Assembly (NCBI RefSeq): GCF_020524025.1
Contig: NZ_JAIVKN010000002.1
Location: forward strand, 620,001-684,000
Source: Halobacillus litoralis
GTDB taxonomy: Bacteria; Bacillota; Bacilli; Bacillales; Halobacillaceae
Reading direction: 5' to 3'
Length of the DNA: 64,000 nucleotides
Within the stretch, counting starts at the first letter, position 1; each line of letters begins with the position of its first letter. Shown here piece by piece: positions 26,401-34,711 of the stretch. The position numbers and the translations under genes are program-made. The notes below the pieces were generated by a model. That model was not told the origin of the DNA. It ran no database searches and worked only from the letters and a program-made list of their open reading frames with translations.

Positions 26401-27495
26401 TCATTCTCCTCTTTTCAAAGAAACGATTTTAATATCTTCTCCCACTAACTCATTAGAAACAATTTCAAAGGATCTCACATCTTTTAACTGGTGAATGCCT
26501 TTACCAGCCACCGGGGTCAATGCTTCTTTTCCACCAATCAACTTGGGGGCAATGTAAGTAATTGTTTCATTTATTTTACCTGCCCGAACAAAAGAATCAG
26601 CGATTGTGGCTCCTCCTTCTACGAGAAGGGAAGTGACTTTCTGTTCTCCTAGATAACGAAGAACTTCCTCCACCGGAATCTGTTCAAAGTCGAAAGGTAC
26701 CACACTTACGTGTGGTATTTGTTCGAAGTGCCTCTGTTTTTCATTCTCTGTATGACGACCGGTGAAAATCCAGGTCGGCGCTTCGTTATTTTCTATAAGC
26801 TGTGATGTAACAGGCGTCTGTAAATGGGTGTCAAGAATGATACGGATGGGATTGCGTCCCTTTCCCTCTATCCTTGTCGTTAATTTAGGATCATCCATAA
26901 GGACCGTGTTAATTCCTACAAGAATTGCATCTGACCGATGTCTGTACGAATGACCGTCCTGCCGCGCTTCTTCCCCTGTAATCCATTGACTTTCTCCAGA
27001 CGAGGTAGCGATCTTCCCATCCAGACTCATCGCCGACTTCAAACGGACATAAGGTTCTTTCATTTTTATATAATGAAAGAAGGCACGGTTCAGTTCATCC
27101 GCTTCTTTTTTCATAACACCCGTCTTTACTTCTAATCCATGTTCCCTCATTTTTTGGATACCTCTGCCGGCTACTTTGGGATTAGGATCAGATGAAGCAA
27201 TGACAGCACGCTGGATACCCGCTTTCACTACAGCCTCTGCACATGGAGGAGTCTTTCCATAATGACTGCAGGGCTCAAGTGTCACATAAATCTCTGCCCC
27301 CCGCGCCTTCTCACCAGCCATTCTAAGTGCGTGGACTTCCGCATGAGCCTCCCCCGCTTTCACATGGACACCTAAACCAACGACTTGATTATCCTTGACT
27401 ACTATGGCAGCCACGGATGGGTTTGGACTTGTCTGCCCGATTGTCTCTTTTGCCATCTCGATAGCCATGCCCATGAATCTCTCGTCTCGACCCAT
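26401..27495 (-). CDS. ribD: Bifunctional riboflavin deaminase / reductase
   Basis: 364 residues (361 in B. subtilis RibG). The N-terminal deaminase (1-145) has the zinc motifs HAEVHAL and PCSHYGKTPPCAEAV. The C-terminal reductase (about 147-360) has RLKSAMSLDGKIA, GINTVLMDDP and LLVEGGATIADSF. It performs the second and third steps from GTP. The longest frame reaches 27579, but that part overlaps the riboswitch terminator; AGGTGAAG before the ATG at 27495 sets the start. First gene of the operon under FMN-riboswitch control. Confidence 0.95.
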   Translation of the reverse strand: MGRDERFMGMAIEMAKETIGQTSPNPSVAAIVVKDNQVVGLGVHVKAGEAHAEVHALRMAGEKARGAEIYVTLEPCSHYGKTPPCAEAVVKAGIQRAVIASSDPNPKVAGRGIQKMREHGLEVKTGVMKKEADELNRAFFHYIKMKEPYVRLKSAMSLDGKIATSSGESQWITGEEARQDGHSYRHRSDAILVGINTVLMDDPKLTTRIEGKGRNPIRIILDTHLQTPVTSQLIENNEAPTWIFTGRHTENEKQRHFEQIPHVSVVPFDFEQIPVEEVLRYLGEQKVTSLLVEGGATIADSFVRAGKINETITYIAPKLIGGKEALTPVAGKGIHQLKDVRSFEIVSNELVGEDIKIVSLKRGE

Positions 27496-27516
27496 TTTCT
27501 TCACCTGCGCTTTAAT

Positions 27517-27557
27517 AAAAAAATAGACCCTGAAGAAGTTATACTTCCCCAGGGTCT
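27517..27557 (-). terminator. Riboswitch-controlled terminator in the rib leader
   Basis: Stem AGACCCTG / CAGGGTCT with an inner GAAGT / ACTTC continuation, then seven T on the minus strand (27517-27523). It lies between the FMN aptamer and ribD, so aptamer folding with FMN would favour early termination. Confidence 0.85.
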
Positions 27558-27629
27558 TTGACGTAAAATTTGCGTACACAAAATAAAGGGTACACGTTTC
27601 GTTAATCTGTACCTTTTACGTTTCCTTAA

Positions 27630-27772
27630 CCTTCTCCCATCCAGACTCTCACTGTCGGCTTTGGAATTTCACCAAATCAGGAAGAACCGTGCTTCACACT
27701 GATTCTTCGTCGCGGGCTCGGAGCTGCTGCTCATTACCGCCGGCTGGGATTTTCACCCGACCCCGAAGGTTC
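27630..27772 (-). ncRNA. FMN riboswitch (RFN element)
   Basis: Minus-strand RNA of about 143 nt with the conserved RFN blocks in order: CTTCGGGGTCGGGTGAAA, CCGGCGGTAATGAG, GAGCCCGCGA, GGTGAAATTCC, CCGACAGTGAGAGTC and the closing GGATGGGAGAAGG, which pairs with the 5' ACCTTCGG. It binds FMN and represses ribDE-BA-H. A GGTACA / TGTACC hairpin follows before the terminator and may act as antiterminator. Confidence 0.97.
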
Positions 27773-27800
27773 TCTTATGCGTTTGTGATCCTATATATTA

Positions 27801-27829
27801 AATATATAGGAAAAACAAAAACCACGCAA
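27801..27829 (-). promoter_or_regulatory. Putative promoter of the riboflavin operon
   Basis: On the minus strand TTGCGT (27824-27829), 17 bp, TATATT (27801-27806), just ahead of the aptamer. The -10 sits in a palindrome, CCTATATAT-TAA-ATATATAGG. Confidence 0.6.
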
Positions 27830-28041
27830 TTCTAATGAACTCTAATTTTATAATTTTTATAAAGTGTTGAAACAAACCTGTCTTAAGATCGAGCAGGTCC
27901 TTCTGCATAAAAAACGATTGAATGTTTTCTACCTTTTCATCTCCCGCTTTGTTCCTGTCCTCTCTTTAGAACCGAACTATAAAATCGTATTCTTTCTATT
28001 GTAAAAATTCTAGAAATCAGCTAGTATTAAAACCACTAGGA

Positions 28042-28152
28042 AAACGTTTGCACAAACAGTATTTTAAAGCTGTGAAAGTATTTGAAATAAGTCTTAAATA
28101 TAAGTATATAGAAATGAATCCCAAAGTTTAAAGCACAAATGAAAACGTTTGC
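28042..28152. promoter_or_regulatory. Twin operator-like sites upstream of the alpha-glucosidase
   Basis: AAACGTTTGC occurs at 28042-28051 and again at 28143-28152, each preceded by GAA, 101 bp apart. The core AACGTT with TTGC flank resembles operators of LacI-family sugar repressors (MalR-like) or cre half-sites. The second copy overlaps the putative -35. No regulator gene is nearby. Confidence 0.6.
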
Positions 28153-28177
28153 ATTGGATTGGGTTAAGATATACTAA
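28149..28177 (+). promoter_or_regulatory. Putative promoter of the alpha-glucosidase gene
   Basis: TTGCAT (28149-28154), 17-bp spacer, TACTAA (28172-28177). An overlapping TATACT gives a better -10 but only 15-bp spacing. The -35 lies in the second operator-like copy, which fits repression by steric block. Confidence 0.45.
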
Positions 28178-28197
28178 TAAGAAATGAGGGGAACTTT

Positions 28198-29859
28198 ATG
28201 GAACGTGTTTGGTGGAAAGAAGCTGTTGGCTATCAGGTGTATCCTCGCAGTTTTCAAGATTCAAATGGGGATGGAATTGGCGATCTTCAGGGTATGATCG
28301 GCCGTCTGGATTACCTGAAAGAAATGGGAATTGATTTTATTTGGATCTGCCCTATGTATAAATCCCCAAAAGATGACAATGGCTATGATATTTCAGATTA
28401 TCAGGATATCCTGGATGAATTTGGAACGATGGAGGACTTTGATCAACTGCTGGAAGAAGTGCATAAACGGGATATGAAGCTGATTATTGATCTTGTCCTA
28501 AATCACACAAGTGATGAGCACCCATGGTTTATCGAATCAAGAAAATCTAAAGACAACCCTAAACGGGACTGGTACATTTGGCGGGACGGCAAGAAAGGGA
28601 AAGAACCAAATAACTGGGAAAGTATCTTTGAAGGTTCTGCCTGGGAATATGATAAGAAAACTGATCAGTATTATCTTCATGTTTTTTCTACGAAGCAGCC
28701 TGATTTGAACTGGGAAAACAGTGAAGTGCGGGAGGTCTTGTACGATACGGTCAATTGGTGGCTGGATAAAGGCATTGATGGTTTCCGCATTGATGCAATC
28801 AGTCATATTAAGAAACGACCAGGGTTACCCGATATGCCAAACCCTAAAAAAGAAACCTATGTCTCTTCTTTTGACATGCATATGAACCAGAAAGGAATTC
28901 ACAAATTTTTGCAGGAATTCAAGGATCGCACTTATGCCAACTATGATGTTATGACTGTTGGAGAAGCAAATGGCGTCGATGCAGATGAAGCGGATTTATG
29001 GGTTGGAGATAACGGAAAGATGGATATGATCTTTCAATTTGAACACCTTGACTTATGGGATCAGGATGCAGAACAACAGCTTGATATTCCCGGGCTGAAA
29101 AAAGTTCTTACACGCTGGCAGAAGGCTCTTGAAGGTGATGGATGGAACGCTTTGTTTGTTGAAAACCATGACAAAGCCAGGGTTGTATCTACATGGGGGG
29201 ATGATCGCGTATACTGGCGGGAAAGTGCTACTTCGATCGGGACTATGTATTTCTTCATGCAGGGGACCCCTTTTATATACCAAGGGCAGGAAATTGGTAT
29301 GACGAACGTCGCCTTCCCTTCCATTGAAGACTACGACGATGTAGCCGCCAGAAATTTATACAAAACAAAGAAAGAAAAAGGGATGAAACATGAGGAAATC
29401 ATGGAGATTCTATGGAATACGTCCCGGGACAACAGCCGAACCCCTATGCAATGGAGCAATGAACCACAGGCAGGGTTTACAACCGGAACCCCTTGGATAA
29501 AAATTAATTCCAATTATAAGAGCATCAATGTTGCCGATCAGCAGAAGGATCCGCATTCCATTCTCAGTTATTATAAGAAAATGATTCACCTAAAGAAAAA
29601 ACACGATCTATTCACTTATGGAACTTACGATCTTATCCTCAAAGAGGATACCAGGATTTATGCTTATACACGCACACTTGGTGACAAGACTGCGCTCGTG
29701 ATTTCTAATTTAACAGATCAAACCGCTGCCTTTGAGTCCACTTTTTCATTAAGTTCTGAGAACTTGATTTTGGCTAATCTTATCGTTGATGCACATAAGG
29801 ACCTCACAGCCTTTACCTTGAAACCATTCGAAGCGAGAGTTTACTTGTTTCAATCCTAA
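28198..29859 (+). CDS. GH13 alpha-glucosidase (oligo-1,6/alpha-1,4-glucosidase group)
   Basis: 553 residues, a cytoplasmic (beta/alpha)8 glycosidase with no signal peptide. A Ca2+ loop DSNGDGIGDL is at 21-30, the nucleophile is D199 in GIDGFRIDA, the acid/base E256 in TVGEANG, and the stabiliser D325 in VENHDKAR. Residue 200, just after the nucleophile, is Ala; in this subfamily Val here favours alpha-1,6 bonds and Ala favours alpha-1,4, so a maltose/maltodextrin-type alpha-glucosidase is likely. GAGGGG precedes the ATG. Single gene under the twin operators. Oligo-1,6-glucosidase or dextran glucosidase remain alternatives. Confidence 0.88.
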   Translation: MERVWWKEAVGYQVYPRSFQDSNGDGIGDLQGMIGRLDYLKEMGIDFIWICPMYKSPKDDNGYDISDYQDILDEFGTMEDFDQLLEEVHKRDMKLIIDLVLNHTSDEHPWFIESRKSKDNPKRDWYIWRDGKKGKEPNNWESIFEGSAWEYDKKTDQYYLHVFSTKQPDLNWENSEVREVLYDTVNWWLDKGIDGFRIDAISHIKKRPGLPDMPNPKKETYVSSFDMHMNQKGIHKFLQEFKDRTYANYDVMTVGEANGVDADEADLWVGDNGKMDMIFQFEHLDLWDQDAEQQLDIPGLKKVLTRWQKALEGDGWNALFVENHDKARVVSTWGDDRVYWRESATSIGTMYFFMQGTPFIYQGQEIGMTNVAFPSIEDYDDVAARNLYKTKKEKGMKHEEIMEILWNTSRDNSRTPMQWSNEPQAGFTTGTPWIKINSNYKSINVADQQKDPHSILSYYKKMIHLKKKHDLFTYGTYDLILKEDTRIYAYTRTLGDKTALVISNLTDQTAAFESTFSLSSENLILANLIVDAHKDLTAFTLKPFEARVYLFQS

Positions 29860-29886
29860 TGTTTAGAAAATACCTATATGCTATTC

Positions 29887-29920
29887 AGCAAGGGGCATTT
29901 AATCAAGTCCCTTGCTTTTT
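29887..29920 (+). terminator. alpha-glucosidase terminator
   Basis: Stem AGCAAGGG / CCCTTGCT with a 14-base loop, then TTTTT. Confidence 0.8.
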
Positions 29921-29923
29921 CAT

Positions 29924-29973
29924 ATGCATAAATAAAGGCAGCCACTCTACAGCGGCTGCCTTTATTTATGCAT
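29924..29973 (-). terminator. OsmC operon terminator
   Basis: 20-bp perfect stem (29924-29943 with 29954-29973) built on ATAAAGGCAGCC, loop of ten. It overlaps the OsmC stop codon. Confidence 0.88.
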
Positions 29974-30415
29974 CTATTCTGGTATCAGCTTCTAATGTAA
30001 GTTCGACGTTTCCTTCAATCGCTCTGGAAATCATACAACTCTTTTCTGCTTTTTCTACCAGTCGATTTAATTTGGATAACTCCTGACTGCCTGCTTCTGA
30101 ACTTAATACAACACGCGGTCTGTGGATAATCTGCTTATAAGTGAACACACCGTTCGTAACATCCACAATTCCCTCTGAGTTCATGTCCATTTCTTTTAGC
30201 GGCAGACCAGCACGCTCAATCATAGCAGCCAGGCTGATGATGTAACAGGTAGCGGCAGCGCCGAGTAGCATTTCGTCTGGATTCGTACCAACATCCGGGC
30301 CGTCCATACTTTTAGGAATGGATATTTCAGTCTTTAACTTGTCTGATTCAATAAAGCCGACTTCGTTTCTTCCCCCCGGCCAATCTGCTTTCAGATGAAA
30401 ATGATGCAGCGTCAT
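29966..30415 (-). CDS. OsmC/Ohr family peroxidase-like protein
   Basis: 149 residues. The two redox cysteines of the OsmC/Ohr fold are in GAAATCYIISLAAM and EKSCMISRAIEG. NPDEMLLGAAATC is the conserved helix start. Family members reduce organic hydroperoxides with thiol partners; this sequence looks closer to the SACOL1771-like subgroup than to Ohr proper. The ATG overlaps the stop of the upstream GNAT remnant by four bases, with AAAGGAGAG eight bases ahead. Last gene of a three-gene coupled unit. Confidence 0.88.
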   Translation of the reverse strand: MTLHHFHLKADWPGGRNEVGFIESDKLKTEISIPKSMDGPDVGTNPDEMLLGAAATCYIISLAAMIERAGLPLKEMDMNSEGIVDVTNGVFTYKQIIHRPRVVLSSEAGSQELSKLNRLVEKAEKSCMISRAIEGNVELTLEADTRIDA

Positions 30416-30609
30416 ATTTTTCTCTCCTTTACACGGACTATTTTATTCTCCATGGCTGTAAATTCATAGCGGCCTCCATTGGTCGCTTGTATAAATGAGT
30501 GCTTTTTAACAAAGCCTGCTTTCTCATATAATTGTATCGCACGCTTATTGAATGAGGCGACAGCTTCTGCTTCATCCTGTAACATTTCCTTGAATCGCAG
30601 AGTACTCAT
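30412..30609 (-). pseudogene. Truncated GNAT acetyltransferase remnant
   Basis: 65 codons. Residues 15-60 read like the C-terminal quarter of a GNAT (VASFNKRAIQLYEKAGF, then ATNGGRYEFTAMEN), but the preceding acetyl-CoA-binding core (Q/RxxGxG/A) is absent, so it cannot be an active acetyltransferase alone. The frame is intact, starts with an ATG overlapping the SE1561 stop (ATGA) and ends in a TGA overlapping the OsmC ATG. This looks like an internal deletion that fused a start to the gene's tail and kept translational coupling. It may survive as a coupling spacer or a small protein. Confidence 0.75.
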
Positions 30610-30803
30610 CTTTCCCTCTGCTCCCAATCTTTCTTAAATCGATTCATTTTGATCTGCAGCTGTTCAATCATATTCAGGACACGTACGAAATCGTCCATAT
30701 CCACTTCTTCAGGATCCATCGTTGTGACGACCTGATTCAACATTTGTATACGATTTTTTATATAATGAAACTGTTGTTGGGGATGCTCCGCTGCTTTTCC
30801 CAT
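30606..30803 (-). CDS. SE1561 family protein
   Basis: 65 residues, acidic-basic mixed and helical: MGKAAEHPQQQFHYIKNRI followed by MDPEEVDMDDFVRVLNMIEQLQIKM and a charged tail. The pattern of an N-terminal helix, a DPEE turn and a second helix fits the small SE1561 family of Bacilli, whose function is unknown. GGAGGGGTGGG stands before the ATG. First gene of the coupled unit. Confidence 0.75.
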   Translation of the reverse strand: MGKAAEHPQQQFHYIKNRIQMLNQVVTTMDPEEVDMDDFVRVLNMIEQLQIKMNRFKKDWEQRER

Positions 30804-30998
30804 CCCACCCCTCCTTTACAAAGAACACATACCTTTATCTTAACTGCTCACCAAAAAGATGAAAAGAAAATGCATAGTGTTGAATTCCCTTTTTAGAAGA
30901 ACACCCTTCTCTTAGAGATAATACTTAAGGTTTGTTCCCCCTCCAAGTCATCCTTATCCCAGGTTCGCCACTTCCAAGTGACTGCTGTAAAAAACTTC

Positions 30999-31032
30999 AA
31001 AAAAACAAGCGGGAATAGGTTCCACCGCTTGT
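30999..31032 (-). terminator. TerC gene terminator
   Basis: Stem ACAAGCGG / CCGCTTGT with a 12-base loop, then a T-run on the minus strand. Confidence 0.85.
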
Positions 31033-31042
31033 CTTTCCTCCC

Positions 31043-31819
31043 TTATTCTTCATCCGTTTCTTTTTTACTCGATAAAAACCAGCCCAGAGCTGCAATGATG
31101 ACAAGAACAGAATAGAAAATCACTTTCCACACGGTTGAATGGGCAAAGTGTTCATCTAAGATCTGGATATTTGGGTGAGCAAGCGTAGAAACAACCAGCT
31201 TGATTCCTACCCATCCAACGATGACAAAAGCGGCAATCTCTAAACCAGGTCTTGATTTAAGCAGTTTCACAAAGACGTTCGCCGCAAAACGCATAATGAT
31301 AATCCCTATCATGCCGCCTGCAAGGATTACTGCGAATTGAGCCCCGTCCAAACTTCCGATAGAAGGCAGGTCTGTCTCTGGAAGAGCCACAGCCAGAGCT
31401 ACGGCCGCAAGGATTGAATCGACCGCAAATGCAAGGTCTGCTAACTCTACTTTAAGTACAGTCATCCAGAAGCCTTTCCCCCGTTCTCCTTCCGCCTCTT
31501 CCCTTTCCTCTTCTTCCTCGTGACTGCTGCCATTTTTCACTTTTTCAATGAGGTGTTTCGCAGAGATGAATAGTAAATAAGCGGCACCTAAGGCTTGTAC
31601 CTGCCAAACGTCTACAAGGAAAGAAATAATGAATAAGGAACCAAACCTAAGGATAAAAGCACCTACCAAACCATAGAACAATGCTTTTTTTCGTTTGTCT
31701 TCCGGCAGGTGTTTTACCATAATTGCCAGTACGAGGGCATTATCCGCAGCAAGGATTCCTTCCAATCCTACGAGAACTATCAAAACCCATCCGTACTCAA
31801 TTAGTAATTGGACATCCAC
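31043..31819 (-). CDS. TerC family membrane protein, probable Mn2+ exporter (MeeF/MeeY type)
   Basis: 258 residues, about seven to eight transmembrane helices. TerC motifs are EGILAADNALVLAIMVKHLP near the N-terminus and VELADLAFAVDSILAAVAL in the middle; their acidic residues are thought to bind metal. A charged cytoplasmic loop (GSSHEEEEEREEAEGERG, about 97-114) joins the halves. In B. subtilis TerC proteins YceF and YkoY act in manganese export linked to metallation of secreted proteins. The Mn2+ riboswitch directly upstream strongly supports that role. Monocistronic. Confidence 0.92.
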   Translation of the reverse strand: MDVQLLIEYGWVLIVLVGLEGILAADNALVLAIMVKHLPEDKRKKALFYGLVGAFILRFGSLFIISFLVDVWQVQALGAAYLLFISAKHLIEKVKNGSSHEEEEEREEAEGERGKGFWMTVLKVELADLAFAVDSILAAVALAVALPETDLPSIGSLDGAQFAVILAGGMIGIIIMRFAANVFVKLLKSRPGLEIAAFVIVGWVGIKLVVSTLAHPNIQILDEHFAHSTVWKVIFYSVLVIIAALGWFLSSKKETDEE

Positions 31820-31883
31820 TTTTCCACTCTCCTTTTCATCCTATAAAAATGGTCCCAACCTGTATGGTAAGGACCAAATAAAT

Positions 31884-31911
31884 AGACCTTTACCACGGCG
31901 GGTAAAGGTCT
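31884..31911 (-). terminator. Expression-platform hairpin of the Mn2+ riboswitch
   Basis: Stem AGACCTTTACC / GGTAAAGGTCT, followed on the minus strand by TATTTATTT. Its 5' arm is the 3' strand of aptamer stem P1, so the two folds exclude each other, as expected for ligand-controlled antitermination. Confidence 0.8.
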
Positions 31912-31990
31912 CGCTAACAACGTTCGTTGCCAATAAAGCCGGGGTACATTCCCGAAATGACGGCTTTATTGTACCAGCTACTCCCCTTCA
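31901..31990 (-). ncRNA. yybP-ykoY (Mn2+) riboswitch
   Basis: The minus-strand RNA begins AAGGGGAGTAGC, continues through ACAATAAAGCCGTCA, the CCCCGGCTTTATTGG complement, the AACGAACGTT hairpin and ends TAGCGAGACCTTTACC. This is the conserved yybP-ykoY core, with the two docked loops that bind Mn2+. It controls the TerC gene. Confidence 0.95.
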
Positions 31991-32010
31991 GGAATACTAC
32001 TATTTCATTC

Positions 32011-32038
32011 ATCATAGCACGCACCCTTATTTTGTCAA
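32011..32038 (-). promoter_or_regulatory. Promoter of the Mn2+ riboswitch-terC unit
   Basis: Perfect -35 TTGACA (32033-32038), 16-bp spacer ending TGC, and -10 TATGAT (32011-32016), an extended -10. It starts transcription about 20 bases before the aptamer. Confidence 0.85.
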
Positions 32039-32135
32039 CGAATTCTACCCGCTTTATAGAGTACAATTAGTATGAGAGTCAGACTGTTTCCTTATACAAT
32101 GATAAACAAACGTTTGATTAAATAGACAGGCTTTA

Positions 32136-33368
32136 TCAATGTTCACTTTCCGCTCCGAACAACCTGGCTATTTCGACAATGACTTTTGATGATTTTTCCA
32201 TATTATCTAAAGAGATGTATTCGTATTTGCCATGGAAATTCTCTCCACCTGTAAAAAGGTTCGGCGTCGGCAGTCCCATATAGGAGAGCTGTGAACCATC
32301 CGTCCCTCCCCTTATGGGCTGCACAATCGGATCAATTCCCTCCGTTACCATGGCTTTATGGGCAATATCTACAATATGCTGAACCGGCTTAATTTTATCC
32401 CCCATATTATAATATTGATCCTCGACCGTAAGGGAGACCCTCTCTTTCCCATATTTATTTTTGAGTTCATCAGCCATAGATTCCAGGCGTTCTTTTTTCT
32501 TTGCAAATTCACCTTTGTCGTGGTCCCTGACAAGATAAACCAGTTCAGCCTTTTCGACGTCACCTTCAAACGAATGTAGATGATAAAAGCCTTCATATTG
32601 TTCTGTATGCTCAGGTGCTTCCTTTTTTGGAAGACCTTCCTGAAACTCAATCGCTAGCTTTGCAGCATTCACCATCTTATTTTTAGCTGTGCCGGGATGG
32701 ACACTATGACCATAAAAGGTTACTCTGGCTGTCGCGGCATTAAAACTTTCATATTGAAGTTCACCAAGAGGTCCTCCGTCAACAGTGTACGCATAAGAAG
32801 CTCCAAATCGCGCAACATCAAATTTGTGTGGTCCTCTGCCAATCTCTTCATCAGGTGTGAATGCCACCCGGATAGGACCATGTTTAATACCAGGATGTTG
32901 AATGAGATAATTCATTGCTGTCATGATTTCTGCAATGCCCGCTTTGTTATCCGCTCCTAATAGAGTTGTCCCATCTGTTGTAATAAGTGTATGCCCTTTA
33001 TATGCAGACAGTTCAGGAAAGTCAGATGGATTCATGTGAACTTCTTCGTTTAATAGAAGCGTTCCCCCGTCATAATCCTCCACTACTTGAGGGTTTACCC
33101 CTTTTCCTGTGAAATCCGTCGCGGTGTCAATATGAGCTAAAAAGCCGATTGTCGGTACTTCTGCATCTGTATTTGAAGGCAGGGTAGCCATCACATAAGC
33201 ATGTTCATCAATGGTAACATCACTCATGCCAATCTCTTTTAATTCTTCCACCAGTTTATGAGCAAGATCCCATTGCCCTTTCGTTGAAGGAGTGTGATCA
33301 CTGTTTTCATCAGATTGTGTATCCATTTTTACATAACTTGTAAAACGGTTAAGTAATTCGCTTTTCAT
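32136..33368 (-). CDS. pepT: Peptidase T (tripeptide aminopeptidase)
   Basis: 410 residues of family M20B. It removes the N-terminal residue from tripeptides, using two zinc ions. Metal and catalytic motifs: [37 protein letters not shown] with the catalytic Glu pair, [11 protein letters not shown] and the C-terminal [22 protein letters not shown] precedes the ATG. Divergent from the AI-2E family gene. No terminator is obvious directly after the stop. Confidence 0.96.
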   Translation of the reverse strand: MKSELLNRFTSYVKMDTQSDENSDHTPSTKGQWDLAHKLVEELKEIGMSDVTIDEHAYVMATLPSNTDAEVPTIGFLAHIDTATDFTGKGVNPQVVEDYDGGTLLLNEEVHMNPSDFPELSAYKGHTLITTDGTTLLGADNKAGIAEIMTAMNYLIQHPGIKHGPIRVAFTPDEEIGRGPHKFDVARFGASYAYTVDGGPLGELQYESFNAATARVTFYGHSVHPGTAKNKMVNAAKLAIEFQEGLPKKEAPEHTEQYEGFYHLHSFEGDVEKAELVYLVRDHDKGEFAKKKERLESMADELKNKYGKERVSLTVEDQYYNMGDKIKPVQHIVDIAHKAMVTEGIDPIVQPIRGGTDGSQLSYMGLPTPNLFTGGENFHGKYEYISLDNMEKSSKVIVEIARLFGAESEH

Positions 33369-33546
33369 TTCCCTTCCTCCTCAAGTCCTGCTTCTATTTT
33401 CAGTTTATTCGTCCTCTGATTAAAAGTAAATGTATTGCTTCCCAACCGATATTTGGTATTCTTAAAATAGTCCATACATAAATACCGTTGACCATGCTCC
33501 TCACCCTCAATGACGGAGCATAATCTCACATAAAAAGGTGTGTCTA

Positions 33547-34617
33547 TTGTTGATTCATAAAAAATGGTTCCAAGCTATCGTAACAGCTATCCTGCTGTCG
33601 CTGCTTATTCTTCTGCTTAACCAAATTCATTTCTTCTTTGAACCGGTCCTTATTTATTTAGGAGCGATCGCTGTTCCCTTGATCGGAGGCGGCATCCTTT
33701 TTTACATCTCGCGCCCGCTTTTAATCACATTGGAGAAATACCGCATCCACAGAATACCGGGAATTTTGATTATCTTCCTTTTGTTTCTATTTCTGGGCTT
33801 CTTAATAACGCAGTTTATCGCACCGATTGCGCAGGAACAATTTACTAAACTGGTTAATAACATTCCTGATATGGCCGATATGCTCGTAGACACTGTAACC
33901 TATTGGCAGCAAAATCAAGACATCATCCCAAGTCAATTCAATGGGACCATTGAAAATGTCGCCAATAACTTAGAAGGTTATTTACAGGATGCTTCTAAAG
34001 TCATTATTAATGTAATCAGTCAGCTGATTGGTTTTGTATTTGCCCTTGTCCTTATTCCATTCTTCCTTTTCTTTATGTTAAAAGATGGAGATAAGTTGAT
34101 CCCGTTTCTTAAACAGTTCTTGAATGACCGGGCAGCAAAGAGTTTCGAAAAGTTAGCCCGTTCCATTGACCATACTCTGCATGCATTTATCCTTGGACAG
34201 ATGACTGTCAGTATAGTTGTAGGGTTATTGTTATTAGTCGGCTATTTAATCATCGACCTGAATTACGCGCTGACCTTGGCCTTATTTGCCATGATTATGA
34301 ACGTCATCCCATTTGTGGGTCCATTTCTTGCCGTCATTCCAGCCATTCTTGTAGGTCTTTTTCAAAATCCGATTCTCGCTGTGTGGGTAGCTGTTATTAC
34401 AGTAATTGCCCAACAATTGGAAGGAAACTTTGTATCACCAAATGTCATGGGTAAAGCTCTTAATATCCACCCTTTGACAATTATTACACTGATCCTTGCT
34501 GCAGGAAGTCTGGCAGGCTTTCTCGGTCTTCTTTTTGCAATACCTACCTATGCTGTTGTTAAGACAATCGTCAGCCATTTTTATAACCAGTGGCTGGATA
34601 GAAAAACAGCAGAATAA
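33547..34617 (+). CDS. AI-2E family transporter (YueF/YhhT-like)
   Basis: 356 residues, seven to eight membrane helices with a hydrophilic insert (about 90-150, VNNIPDMADML...VANNLEGYLQDASKVI). The C-terminal half has the family core LVLIPFFLFFMLKDG, NVIPFVGPFLAVIPAI and QQLEGNFVSPNVMGKALNIHP. Known members include AI-2 exporters and Na+/H+ antiport-linked proteins of halophiles; the substrate here is unknown. The frame opens at GTG 33538, but AAAAAGGTG overlaps it; TTG at 33547, six bases later, is the likely start. Terminator follows. Confidence 0.88.
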   Translation: MLIHKKWFQAIVTAILLSLLILLLNQIHFFFEPVLIYLGAIAVPLIGGGILFYISRPLLITLEKYRIHRIPGILIIFLLFLFLGFLITQFIAPIAQEQFTKLVNNIPDMADMLVDTVTYWQQNQDIIPSQFNGTIENVANNLEGYLQDASKVIINVISQLIGFVFALVLIPFFLFFMLKDGDKLIPFLKQFLNDRAAKSFEKLARSIDHTLHAFILGQMTVSIVVGLLLLVGYLIIDLNYALTLALFAMIMNVIPFVGPFLAVIPAILVGLFQNPILAVWVAVITVIAQQLEGNFVSPNVMGKALNIHPLTIITLILAAGSLAGFLGLLFAIPTYAVVKTIVSHFYNQWLDRKTAE

Positions 34618-34641
34618 TAGGATGGCAGAATGCTTCAAACC

Positions 34642-34675
34642 ACCCGCTATTTTTATAATAGTGGGTTTGTTTTTT
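34642..34675 (+). terminator. AI-2E family gene terminator
   Basis: Stem ACCCGCTATT / AATAGTGGGT (one G-U pair) and a T-rich tail TTTGTTTTTT. Confidence 0.85.
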
Positions 34676-34711
34676 GATTTTCTTATCTGTTAGAAAGTGA
34701 GTGATACCAGT

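Noticed and set aside
27496-27579. N-terminal extension of RibD up to 27579
   Set aside because: The extension would be translated from the riboswitch terminator region and has no homology to RibD; the ATG at 27495 has its own ribosome binding site.
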